Shown here one piece after another: positions 24,754 to 32,795 of a DNA stretch of 60,283 nucleotides. The DNA lies in the NCBI GenBank assembly GCA_015057615.1, contig SVEA01000096.1, forward strand, positions 1 through 60,283. The letters run 5' to 3'. Every line of letters starts with the position of its first letter. Position 1 is the first letter of the stretch. The notes under the pieces are model-generated. The model was not told the origin of the DNA, searched no databases, and saw only the letters and a program-made list of their open reading frames with translations. The DNA comes from Lachnospiraceae bacterium. GTDB lineage: Bacteria; Bacillota; Clostridia; Lachnospirales; Lachnospiraceae. Made by a program: the position numbers and the translations under genes.

Positions 24754-25328
24754 GCTTGTCCCTCCTTTCGTAATTTTTCTATTAACATTAACATTGCGAT
24801 CATTCCCAAGGTCAATGTAATTACGATCGAAAATCTTCTGAACCATGGGAACAAGCCTAATGCTAATAGGATCCAAACAACACTTATAACAATAGACTTC
24901 CTACGATTAACTATGATTGTCTGCTGGGATAAAATCTTATTTTCATTCTGAAGAGGCGCATATTTTATGATCGTTAATAGGTAAATTAATAAGATGCAAA
25001 TAATCTGATATATATCTATCTCATTTTGAAAAATCTCCACAAATAATAGCAAAAGCATATATAAAGATAGAAATAATACACTACAGGAAAGAAAGGTTTT
25101 CGCATGATACCCGCCAGAGCATTGTCTTGTATAGATAAAGATCACCAAAAAGACGATACTTTCGAAAAATCGATGAAATACCAATCCGAACACACTCACC
25201 AATAAAATGCTGATTAAGCTTGCAATAATGATCTGGTATCCATATACATAGATTTCTTTTTCTTCTTTTTTAATGATATTGTTGTCCAACAAAAAATCGA
25301 CTAATCGATTACTCAAATAGCTAAGCAT
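24750..25328 (-). CDS. agrB: AgrB-like peptide-processing membrane protease
   Basis: A 192-aa membrane protein of the AgrB family, a cysteine endopeptidase that processes and exports AgrD. The conserved Arg68 and GGYHA (His75) followed by Cys82 form the catalytic signature R-x(3)-GGYHA-x(6)-C, placed between hydrophobic helices. About five or six membrane segments are seen. The start has GAGGTG 7 nt upstream. It is translated just before agrD with a 4-nt overlap, forming a two-gene signal-production operon behind LytTR promoter 2. The two receptor/regulator pairs lie 1-6 kb away on each side. Confidence 0.93.
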   Translation of the reverse strand: MLSYLSNRLVDFLLDNNIIKKEEKEIYVYGYQIIIASLISILLVSVFGLVFHRFFESIVFLVIFIYTRQCSGGYHAKTFLSCSVLFLSLYMLLLLFVEIFQNEIDIYQIICILLIYLLTIIKYAPLQNENKILSQQTIIVNRRKSIVISVVWILLALGLFPWFRRFSIVITLTLGMIAMLMLIEKLRKEGQA

Positions 25329-25349
25329 CTTGCTTCACCTCTTGCGTTC

Positions 25350-25417
25350 ATCATAGTCGATTTATTTTGCAAAATCAATTGGCTTGGCACGAAATGTCAT
25401 TTTCTGGCACGAACGGT
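25350..25417 (-). promoter_or_regulatory. LytTR-regulated promoter 2, drives agrBD
   Basis: Boxes ACCGTTCGTG (25417-25408) and ACATTTCGTG (25397-25388), 20 bp apart, then TTGATT (25378-25373), 17 bp, TATGAT (25355-25350). Positive feedback of the regulator on signal production, as in the classical agr circuit, is the likely meaning. Confidence 0.8.
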
Positions 25418-25446
25418 AAAAAAGATGAGCCGAATATTTTACAACA

Positions 25447-25638
25447 TTGAATTTTCTCTTTTATTCAGCTGGATTATTACATACTGATAAATATGATACC
25501 AGAATCTATCTTGAACTTGTAATATGGGAAGAGGGGGAAAACCCTCTAACCACGGTACGAATTGCTCGATCCGGTGTCATCGATCCAGAAAACGTTGAAG
25601 AAATCAAGCAAAACTCAAAGAAAAATATAAACTGGTAG
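25447..25638 (+). pseudogene. Orphan plus-strand gene fragment
   Basis: An open frame encoding about 63 residues (IYLELVIWEEGENPLTTVRIA...) that reads like the C-terminal end of a soluble protein, followed by a strong plus-strand terminator at 25645-25675. It has no ribosome binding site, begins abruptly next to LytTR promoter 2, and is opposite in direction to every neighbour. I interpret it as the 3' remnant of a gene cut by insertion of the agr cassette. Family not recognised. Confidence 0.45.
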
Positions 25639-25644
25639 AGAGCA

Positions 25645-25675
25645 GGACCTGGCAATAACGCCGGGTCCGTTTTTT
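25645..25675 (+). terminator. Plus-strand terminator of the orphan fragment
   Basis: Nine-bp stem GGACCTGGC / GCCGGGTCC with a 6-nt loop and six T. Confidence 0.85.
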
Positions 25676-25700
25676 AACCTGGTTTTGCGTATGCAAGTAC

Positions 25701-26327
25701 TCACAAGTTTGTATATGCGGCGCCGTTTTCTTTGCCCCTTCGCCAGGATATAAGTTTCATATCCTCCGGAGTTAAGATGCTGGGAAATACGAACGGATCG
25801 GAATCCGAAAATTTAAGTTCTTCTACAATCCATTCGTCATTTTCTTTTGAATACTCAATAAGTACGGATTGATTATCTTTTAGCCTATGTTCACTCATTG
25901 CACCCGTCTCTGATTTTTCTAGAATTGTTGAATAAGGATCCAATTTTAAGATATCATTAAAATTAGATTCCCCAACAACAATACTTTGGAAATCATCACG
26001 CCCCAACAGTTTTTTTAATTGCCACATATCAATCACTGAATTCGTTTCTCTGTTATATATAACAAAAAGTTTACTATCATCATCCATATTCCTTATTTCA
26101 TACATTCGATTTTCTAATATGCGAGTTATATCTGCTTTGCCATATTTATTTTCGACACCAATAGGCCATAACCCTACGGAGAAGTTTTGCCTTATAAAAT
26201 ATGGTAAATTCACCTTTAACATATCTATTTTTTCCTCACCCCTATTATTAATATCCTTTTTTACAAATGCATAAATACATATAAATGAGACAATCGCCAT
26301 TACAATTATTAATAATCGTTTTTTCAT
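25701..26327 (-). CDS. Membrane-anchored exported protein under LytTR control
   Basis: A 208-aa protein with one N-terminal membrane helix (MKKRLLIIVMAIVSFICIYAF) and an extracellular soluble domain of about 180 residues. I do not recognise the domain; it contains ENKYGKADITRILENRM and a C-terminal LTPEDMKLISW. The ATG at 26327 has GGGGG 8 nt upstream. LytTR promoter 3 lies about 150 bp upstream, behind the end of the permease gene, so it forms its own unit. In this setting a role as immunity or secreted target of the peptide system is plausible but not shown. Confidence 0.6.
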   Translation of the reverse strand: MKKRLLIIVMAIVSFICIYAFVKKDINNRGEEKIDMLKVNLPYFIRQNFSVGLWPIGVENKYGKADITRILENRMYEIRNMDDDSKLFVIYNRETNSVIDMWQLKKLLGRDDFQSIVVGESNFNDILKLDPYSTILEKSETGAMSEHRLKDNQSVLIEYSKENDEWIVEELKFSDSDPFVFPSILTPEDMKLISWRRGKENGAAYTNL

Positions 26328-26473
26328 AAATTTCCCCCTTTTCCTCGTCATCAAATAACAGCGCAACAATACAAAAACACCCCTATCAAGAATAGTCAAA
26401 TATGTTTCATCCTTCTATGTATCACAAATAAGCCCCTATAAAATGTATTTTTAAAACTATATTGGTTGAGACA

Positions 26474-26520
26474 ATCATAGCTAATAAATGCAATTAAACA
26501 ATAGCCTTGGCACAAACGGT
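26474..26520 (-). promoter_or_regulatory. LytTR-regulated promoter 3 with a single box
   Basis: Only the proximal box ACCGTTTGTG (26520-26511) is present. TTGTTT (26501-26496), 16 bp and TATGAT (26479-26474) follow. The distal position lies within the end of the permease gene and does not match. Confidence 0.55.
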
Positions 26521-27509
26521 TATTCCTCCCATGATTTATGTGCCACTAAAACAATAAGTAATGATGCCATCTCCATGAATATGGTAATCATACTGCTTAT
26601 CATTATATTTTGGATCGCATTACTATCCTTACCCCATACCAAACTATAAACGGCTATTCCAATAAAAAGTGAGACAATCAGCGTTCTTATATATTCCAAT
26701 CCTAATCTTAGTTTTATATGGCTGTATCCAAATAGAAACCACACCCGTTCTTTCCCACGTTTGCCCATCAGCCAAAAGGCAATGGATATTATATTCATTA
26801 GGAAAAGAATGATGCCTAGACCGGCTAATAAAATGATAAGCTGCTGATGATAGTCGATGAAATCCGCATACTGTGTTTTCCTGTAATCAATAACTTGCAG
26901 CTCCATTCCGCGGTCTTCTAACGCTTTCGATATTCGCTCTAAGGTCTTTTTTATATCTTTTTTGTTTTGTGATGCAATCGCAAATACGGAAGTTGCCGTT
27001 ACTTTATCCAGTCTGCCTTCCGTAAAAAACACACTATAATTTAGTGCTTTATTGATGCTTTCCGCCATGGCATCCTTCACTGTGTAATCCTTCTCCTTAA
27101 TGTATACATGATTATTGTCATAAGAAGTTGCGCTTCCTACTACTGCGCTTCGGTTCCCCGATATAAAATCTTCCTTAGAAAAGAATTTTCCATGAAAAAT
27201 ATCGTTTTTACCAGAACTAAATATTACTTCATAATACAATCCACTACCCTTCGCATGTAAAAGTAACGTTGCATTTTCCACAATGCTTTCTCCTAATAGA
27301 AATTCCATATTCATAAAAGGATATGACTTCACAGCAAAATAAACCGTTTTCTTGTTTAAAGCTTCATTTTCATAATTGTCTACAATATATAGATTATTTA
27401 AATGACGGACGATATTACAAATAAAAACAGCGGTGATAATACATACAGCTCCAATTAAATATTGATTTAATTTTACCCTTAATTTCCGAAGAGGATTCCA
27501 GCGGTACAA
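26520..27509 (-). CDS. FtsX/MacB-like ABC permease
   Basis: A 329-aa membrane protein with one N-terminal helix (about 15-35), an extracellular MacB-type periplasmic-core-like domain to about residue 215, and three C-terminal helices. Compared with full FtsX permeases it has a loose coupling region (KRGKERVWFLFGYSHIKLRLGLEY). The TTG start is supported by GGAGG 7 nt upstream. It is downstream of the ATPase by 28 bp and of the other permease, making a three-gene ABC unit typical of antimicrobial-peptide export or immunity. The stop codon overlaps the LytTR box of promoter 3. Confidence 0.75.
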   Translation of the reverse strand: MYRWNPLRKLRVKLNQYLIGAVCIITAVFICNIVRHLNNLYIVDNYENEALNKKTVYFAVKSYPFMNMEFLLGESIVENATLLLHAKGSGLYYEVIFSSGKNDIFHGKFFSKEDFISGNRSAVVGSATSYDNNHVYIKEKDYTVKDAMAESINKALNYSVFFTEGRLDKVTATSVFAIASQNKKDIKKTLERISKALEDRGMELQVIDYRKTQYADFIDYHQQLIILLAGLGIILFLMNIISIAFWLMGKRGKERVWFLFGYSHIKLRLGLEYIRTLIVSLFIGIAVYSLVWGKDSNAIQNIMISSMITIFMEMASLLIVLVAHKSWEE

Positions 27510-27537
27510 TATACTACCTCCTTAATGATATCGCACT

Positions 27538-28215
27538 TTATATCTTTTCCGGCTCCTTAATCTTACCGGAAGAAATGTAGCGATATCGATCGCACTCTCC
27601 GGCGATATCTATATCATGAGTCGCTAAGACAACGGTAGTTCCATTCTTTACAACTTCCTTCAGCATATTCAGAATTATTCTTTGATTTTCCTCATCCAAA
27701 GATCCCGTTGGTTCATCTGCAAGAAGCAATTGAGGATTATGTATGAGCGCTCTTGCTATCGCTACTCTTTGCTGCTCCCCGCCGGAAAGCTCATAAGGAT
27801 ATCTCCTTACCTTATCTTCTAAGCCTACTCTATTTAATATTTCATAAACCATTTCTTCCCTCTTATTTTTCGAAAGCTTCCTTGTATTCAGCGGCAATTC
27901 CACATTGCCATAAACCGTCTTTTCTTCAATCAATGCAAAATTCTGGACGATAAATCCGACATTCTTTCTTCGAAACTCTGCTAACTTTCTTTTATTCTCA
28001 AAATCAACTTTCTCTCCGCGATATCGATACGCCCCATCGTTAATTCCAGTCAATCCGCCAAGAATATGAAGCAACGTAGATTTACCACATCCACTTTTAC
28101 CCATAATTGCAAGTAACTCACCTTTTGCTATTTTTAAGTCGACCCCATCGAGTGCAATTATTCGATTCTTTTTGGAATTATAATATTTTTTAATGCCATT
28201 TAATTCGATTAACAC
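27538..28215 (-). CDS. ABC transporter ATPase (MacB/LolD/SalX type)
   Basis: A 225-aa ATPase with Walker A GKSGCGKST (39-47), Q-loop FIVQNFALIEEKTVYGNVELPL, signature LSGGEQQR near 143, Walker B LLLADEPTGSLD near 163 and switch ATHD. The Leu-Pro-Leu after the Q-loop and the GSLD ending are typical of the MacB subgroup, which drives mechanotransmission with FtsX-type permeases for peptide export, immunity or lipoprotein release. The GTG start has GGAG 7 nt upstream. It sits between two permease genes and is likely co-transcribed with them. Confidence 0.92.
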   Translation of the reverse strand: MLIELNGIKKYYNSKKNRIIALDGVDLKIAKGELLAIMGKSGCGKSTLLHILGGLTGINDGAYRYRGEKVDFENKRKLAEFRRKNVGFIVQNFALIEEKTVYGNVELPLNTRKLSKNKREEMVYEILNRVGLEDKVRRYPYELSGGEQQRVAIARALIHNPQLLLADEPTGSLDEENQRIILNMLKEVVKNGTTVVLATHDIDIAGECDRYRYISSGKIKEPEKI

Positions 28216-28219
28216 AGCA

Positions 28220-29524
28220 TTACTCCTCTCTTAAATACATACACAGATCCGTCTTTAAAAGCTTCCTAACAGCAATTATCATCGGTAAGACTGCAATAAA
28301 GAAAGCAGGAAGGAAAATATATCCTATCGTAATAGCCCTGCCCCCAAAAAGATAGCACAATAGTATTCCAAGTACACTTCCTCCGATCGTAGAGAGTGCT
28401 ATAACAAAAAGAATTTCGCCCATTATGATCCAGATTAAATCCATCGTAGAAAATCCATTCATTAATAGTATTGCATAATATCTACCGTTACTTCGTATCT
28501 TCATGTATATATAAATGGTAAGTATAATGCATGTAAAAAGTAAAATTCCTATTGCAACCGTAAAGATAATTTTCAAAATAGTATCGATATTCATTCCAAA
28601 CGTACTGCTTTGCTGATTTGTAGCCCCATCTACATAATATGCCGACTTAATATCCAGCTCTTTGCATATCTCTAAAACAATATCCTGTACTTGATTTGGT
28701 GATAAAGTCGTAGCTACCGTTCCACAATTTTTCATAAGATATAGCATCCAAAAAGTAAATTCTTGCGAATCCGTTTGTGGCAATTCACTTATGTTAGATA
28801 ATGGCAAAACAACATACCTATCCAAATTTAGTAATTGACTATGATACAAAATATTAGATCCTTCTTCCAAGAATCCGACTATAATTGCCTCTTTCTGTGC
28901 CATAATCATATCTATTTGAATTTTATCGCCGACCTTATAATCATTCTTATACTCCTGTCCCAAGATTATTTTGATTGGTTGATTTTCTTCCCAGACATAA
29001 TCCTCCTCCTGAAATGCTTCTCCCTCAGACATTTCTAATTTATAATGATTTATAACATTCAAACCAATCCAAAAACATTTTACGCAAGAGTAAATTTCTT
29101 CTGTTCCATTCGCTGAAGAGATTGCTACATTCTTTGAATCCTGGTAATCTCCCTCCTCATATCTTTCTAGGTTTTTATCATTACCCTTATAGTTTTTTAT
29201 ATAAATCACTTGATTGTACTGCTCCAAATACACAAAGTCTTCGCATTCATTCATTTTCTCATTATATCTTTTCAGTTTCAAATATCGGTTCGGATCCTTT
29301 CCAAATTTCTTTTCCGACTCACCCACAAAATTATCAGCCGTCATATAATATCTCACCTCTTCATATAAATGATGATATTGATCGACGTCTGCATAGGATG
29401 AGCGATATAAATTTATACTAAAGAAACTTAGTGAAGTGCTAATCATCCCCAGGCATATGACAAGAAAAGTAAGATGAGATTTTTTATTGATACTAAATTT
29501 AATTTCACTTAAAATATGCTTCAT
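28220..29524 (-). CDS. MacB-like ABC permease with large extracellular domain
   Basis: A 434-aa permease: N-terminal helix at 18-40, an extracellular domain of about 270 residues, then three helices (about 310-430), the MacB/FtsX plan. The coupling stretch KIRSNGRYYAILLMNGFSTMDLIWI lies after the second helix. GGAGG precedes the ATG by 7 nt. Four bp separate its stop from the ATPase gene, so the two are clearly one operon. It probably forms the heterodimeric partner of the permease at 26520. The role in resistance to or release of a peptide made in this island is an inference from position. Confidence 0.82.
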   Translation of the reverse strand: MKHILSEIKFSINKKSHLTFLVICLGMISTSLSFFSINLYRSSYADVDQYHHLYEEVRYYMTADNFVGESEKKFGKDPNRYLKLKRYNEKMNECEDFVYLEQYNQVIYIKNYKGNDKNLERYEEGDYQDSKNVAISSANGTEEIYSCVKCFWIGLNVINHYKLEMSEGEAFQEEDYVWEENQPIKIILGQEYKNDYKVGDKIQIDMIMAQKEAIIVGFLEEGSNILYHSQLLNLDRYVVLPLSNISELPQTDSQEFTFWMLYLMKNCGTVATTLSPNQVQDIVLEICKELDIKSAYYVDGATNQQSSTFGMNIDTILKIIFTVAIGILLFTCIILTIYIYMKIRSNGRYYAILLMNGFSTMDLIWIIMGEILFVIALSTIGGSVLGILLCYLFGGRAITIGYIFLPAFFIAVLPMIIAVRKLLKTDLCMYLREE

Positions 29525-29818
29525 GGATTTTCCTCCATTTTAGGAATATGGTTGCCGGAAAGCAACAGCTTAGACCATACCATCAATATATCCCGTATTT
29601 ATATTATCCTGGAAACTTGCTGAATGAAAAATTATAACTATTTCACTCTTAAGCCCCTTTAAAATCTGTTTTGTAGCTAAAAATCATCTTGTCCTATTTT
29701 TTCTTTCCTATATAAGGATAGGAGACAGAAAGTATAATTACCTCCGAGTAAAATTATGGTATTTATAAGATCAATTTTACGATATATATCAGCTTTTGGC
29801 AATTTTTCGAATAAGTAT
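29525..29818 (-). other. Gap between the ABC genes and the upstream small genes
   Basis: AT-rich spacer without a convincing ORF. A weak inverted pair GTCCTAT/ATAGGAC is present near 29694-29729. No LytTR box is seen, so the ABC genes may be read from promoter 4 or from a local promoter. Confidence 0.4.
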
Positions 29819-30352
29819 TCACTCTAATTCATTACCATATTCATCATAGAAATAGAAAGCAATAGAAGTATTTGCGAATTTCGGCTCCTGCATTAATGTT
29901 AATGACGGATTATGGCTAATATTAACTATGTCGGTATCCCCGTCCGCTATAATGCGCTTTACCTGCGCAAACTTAGCATTATTGCCGATAATAACGCTAA
30001 AGTTTTTATCATCAAGACTTGAAACATATGCTTCGACACCGTCTCCATATTGGTTCGTTACATATATTCGTTCAAATATATAATTATTCGGATATTCTTT
30101 TTTAAAAGTCACATACCCCATTTTATCACTATCATAGTCTCCATTAATAAAGCCTGCCAGTCTATAATGACCAATATCTGTTATGTCAAATATTGAAACA
30201 TCTGATTCAATACCGGTCTTTGCCATAATCGTGTTTTTAATATCATCAGTATCATTTCCATAATATTTCTGCTTGTTCGATAACCAACCATATAACGCAA
30301 ATACCAATAAGAGAATAACCATGAAAAGAATTGTTTTTTTATGTGATTTCAA
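29819..30352 (-). CDS. Membrane-anchored small exported protein, paralogue 1
   Basis: A 177-aa protein with a basic start, a helix (ILFMVILLLVFALYGWL) and a roughly 145-aa extracellular domain. Its C-terminal 60 residues (FSVIIGNNAKFAQVKRIIA, NPSLTLMQEP, FYFYDEYGNELE) align with those of the shorter neighbour at 30437-30766, so the two are paralogues. The TTG at 30352 is chosen because GGGAGG lies 9 nt upstream; the longer frame has no ribosome binding site. It belongs to the transcript starting at LytTR promoter 4. Family not recognised. Confidence 0.6.
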   Translation of the reverse strand: MKSHKKTILFMVILLLVFALYGWLSNKQKYYGNDTDDIKNTIMAKTGIESDVSIFDITDIGHYRLAGFINGDYDSDKMGYVTFKKEYPNNYIFERIYVTNQYGDGVEAYVSSLDDKNFSVIIGNNAKFAQVKRIIADGDTDIVNISHNPSLTLMQEPKFANTSIAFYFYDEYGNELE

Positions 30353-30436
30353 ATTATCAAAACCTCCCGCATAGTATCTTGCTATACAAATCAATGCGTT
30401 TCCCAGATTCAACCGCTGCTTACGTATCCATTTCCA

Positions 30437-30766
30437 TTATCTATAAGAACTTTCCATAAGATTGCCCAATCTATCATAAAATAGAATTTCCGCCTTTGAA
30501 GTACCAATTGGATATTCCAGTACAGTCAATGATGGTGTAGTCTTAATCTCTTTATAAATTGGTTCTCTATCATCTATTACCATTTTTATTTTTGAAAATT
30601 TATCATTCATACTAAGTACTACTATATAGCACGCTGCTCCCAATTCATATTTTTCATCATTCAAAGTGATGTATTCGTAGAAAATGTCTGTGGCTCTTGT
30701 TATCAATTTTTCGGGTCTCACTACGCATATTAATTTATATCGTGAATTTCCATCTCGTTTCATCAC
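30437..30766 (-). pseudogene. N-terminally truncated paralogue 2
   Basis: Encodes about 109 residues matching the extracellular domain of the gene at 29819-30352 (shared pattern K-h-x(3)-hhD, PSLTVLEYP, ILFYDRLGNLMES), but the membrane anchor is missing. The open frame continues a few codons upstream to the stop of the exoprotein remnant (30787) without any start or ribosome binding site. It looks like a deletion joined the exoprotein stop to the middle of this gene. It may be untranslated. Confidence 0.55.
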
Positions 30767-30786
30767 TGCAAAGCCACACTTTTTGT

Positions 30787-31337
30787 TTAATTGATTGCAA
30801 CAGATACATCATGATCACAATAATAATCATATGTATCTAAAGTCCCAGCATTAATAATTTGTACGTTCCATCTTGCCTTTAATATCTGCTCCGAACAAGC
30901 AGTATTTCCATAATCTCTTAGTGCCGAATCAACTTTAAAGTTATGACCCACCTGGGTAAGTTTGAAATTGCTATCCATTTCAGTTCTAATACTGCGTGTA
31001 TACTGACCATTCACACCATTCGTATATGAATCATATGTTCTATTAATATCCACATAGCCCTCATTCGTGTACTTAATGGGGATACTATAAGAGATACTTA
31101 ACAAACCGTAGCTTACACCGATGCTTGCTGAAAGATCCCCCCCAAGCCATTGTTTTGTACTAAACCATCAATTTCTGTGCTTTTCCATGCAGTATTTGAA
31201 ATAGAAGTCTGATCAAGACTCAATGCATTAATATGCAGCCATGATTCAGTAGTTGAATCATAGTTTGTGTTAACTTCATGTGTCATACTCTTATCCCAAA
31301 CTTTTAGCGTATAATATTGAATGAAGCCCTTTTGCAA
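30787..31337 (-). pseudogene. Frameshifted exoprotein gene with a G7 tract
   Basis: Two frames, 31113-31337 and 30787-31104, join into one coherent protein if one G is added to (or two removed from) a run of seven G at 31137-31143. The reading then passes smoothly from NNGLGG to DLSASIGVSYGLLSISYS and on to the C-terminal CDHDVSVAIN. The combined, Ser/Tyr/Asn-rich product looks like a secreted beta-rich protein or bacteriocin-like exoprotein. It lacks a signal peptide because its 5' end is replaced by a sigma-factor fragment. It is the first cistron after LytTR promoter 4. Phase variation or simple decay are both possible. Confidence 0.6.
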
Positions 31338-31438
31338 CAGTCTAGGGACCTTAAAATTGAAACTTTATCTATTAATTTTATAAATGCATCATTTATAAGA
31401 TCATCAACAACGTTATAATCATGGGTAATTGCATTCTT
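31304..31438 (-). pseudogene. Fragment of a sigma-70-type (ECF-like) factor
   Basis: An open frame without a start codon encodes THDYNVVDDLINDAFIKL followed by IDKVSILRSLDCCKRASF, which resembles region 2 of ECF-type sigma factors in Lachnospiraceae (the AEDLVNDTFIKLI pattern). It ends at a stop and overlaps the exoprotein frame. Only about 45 codons survive. It is probably the scar of a gene cut by recombination at this spot. Confidence 0.5.
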
Positions 31439-31446
31439 TTAAGGAG

Positions 31447-31514
31447 ATTATATCCAATTCATTCTACCTCTTCAATGCGTTTGGCACGAAATGCCTTTTT
31501 CCGGCACGAACGGT
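31447..31514 (-). promoter_or_regulatory. LytTR-regulated promoter 4 (best -10)
   Basis: Boxes ACCGTTCGTG (31514-31505) and GCATTTCGTG (31494-31485), 20 bp apart, then TTGAAG (31475-31470), 17 bp, TATAAT (31452-31447). The boxes lie within the last codons of the upstream kinase gene. It drives the exoprotein/ABC region. Confidence 0.8.
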
Positions 31515-32794
31515 AATTTCAGCCAGAGATCTGCATAGAAGTAATTGTCCTTTTCATAATATTTTTTTATGCCATCGTATTTTTGCACAATGTCATCGAT
31601 TGTTTTCAATCCATAGCCATGCTTCTTTTTGTCTTTCTTGGTTGTCACTAATTTGGGATTATGCTTTAGAACTGGTTTCTCAATTGTATTTTTCATTATG
31701 ATGTTCAGATATGCCTTTTCATAGGTAACCGTAAGATGAATGCTTGATTTTGATGTGTTATGCGCGCATGCTTCAATCGCGTTGTCAAATAGATTTGCAA
31801 ATAATATGCTTAAATCGATATCATCAATTTCGATCTGCTCAACCACCTGATAATGAATTTCGATTCCGCATTGCCTGCATTTATTTAATTTTGCATTGAT
31901 GATCGCATTTAAGGTGCTGCTTGTTGTATAGATGAAGGCTCGTTCCGGTGTCAATTTTTCGTCCACAATATCTGCCAGATATTTTTTTGCCTCCGATATT
32001 TTATCTTCTTTTAATAAGGTTAGGCTGCAGAGAATATAATTTTTAAAATCATGGCGTAATTTCTGAATTTCATTGTATTGTTTCTGTACTTCTTTGATTT
32101 CATTTTTTTGGTTTTCCAGCTGTACCTCAAGTAAATAATATTTCAATTTTTTATCATTTTCTTTGCTGATAAAGGTCAATGCCCAGAAGGATAATACATT
32201 GATTGCAATCAGCCCTATGATAGAAATATTTATATAATGATTTTCATAGTTGCCCGCAATAATATTCTGCTCCAGGATCGCGATGCCGATAAACAGGGTC
32301 ACGATGAAGATCAACAGGATTGCCCCGCCTTCCTTAAGAGAGATTTGATAAGAGACCTTCTTTTGTAGGGACAAGAGAAAGCAGGTAACCAGAAAATAGC
32401 ACAATTTTGACAGCAGGACTGCATAAAGCCACACCGTATTCTGCTGTTTTATGAGCATTAAAATATCCGTTTCAAGAAGTGTACTTAAGATTGTCATAAG
32501 AAGCACGTTGATGATAAGGATCAGCTGGTTGCTTATGACCGAAATAAATATTTTCTTATAGAGGGATCCTTTTAAAAACAGCAGACTAAAAAGAAGGCAT
32601 ATTATAATTTGCACGATTCCGATGATACTTTCACTTTTAAAAATTATTTTCCCTATATGAAGATCGACTAACAGCAGTGCTGTTAATATGGCATATAGGA
32701 GCCATTTCCGGTTCGGTTTCTTTGGTTCCAGTGATTTGATAATAAAATTTACAATGATAATACATTCGATCATTGCTACGACAATTCCCATCAT
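31472..32794 (-). CDS. AgrC-like sensor histidine kinase (GHKL), copy 2
   Basis: A 440-aa kinase with about six to seven hydrophobic helices in the first 215 residues, a coiled-coil (QLENQKNEIKEVQKQYNEIQ), the phosphoacceptor region KLRHDFKNYILCSLTLLKED, the N-box DLSILFANLFDNAIEAC and G-box KKHGYGLKTIDDIVQKYDG. It is the same family as the kinase at 21508 but clearly divergent, so it probably recognises a different peptide or arose from another agr unit. The C-terminal codons (PEKGISCQTH) run through the LytTR boxes of promoter 4. It follows the regulator at 32796 with a 1-nt gap. Confidence 0.87.
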   Translation of the reverse strand: MMGIVVAMIECIIIVNFIIKSLEPKKPNRKWLLYAILTALLLVDLHIGKIIFKSESIIGIVQIIICLLFSLLFLKGSLYKKIFISVISNQLILIINVLLMTILSTLLETDILMLIKQQNTVWLYAVLLSKLCYFLVTCFLLSLQKKVSYQISLKEGGAILLIFIVTLFIGIAILEQNIIAGNYENHYINISIIGLIAINVLSFWALTFISKENDKKLKYYLLEVQLENQKNEIKEVQKQYNEIQKLRHDFKNYILCSLTLLKEDKISEAKKYLADIVDEKLTPERAFIYTTSSTLNAIINAKLNKCRQCGIEIHYQVVEQIEIDDIDLSILFANLFDNAIEACAHNTSKSSIHLTVTYEKAYLNIIMKNTIEKPVLKHNPKLVTTKKDKKKHGYGLKTIDDIVQKYDGIKKYYEKDNYFYADLWLKLPFVPEKGISCQTH

Positions 32795-32795
32795 A

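Noticed and set aside
26520-29524. Lactococcin-972-type bacteriocin exporter
   Set aside because: The ABC layout is similar, but no bacteriocin of that family and no large DUF1430 permease is present.
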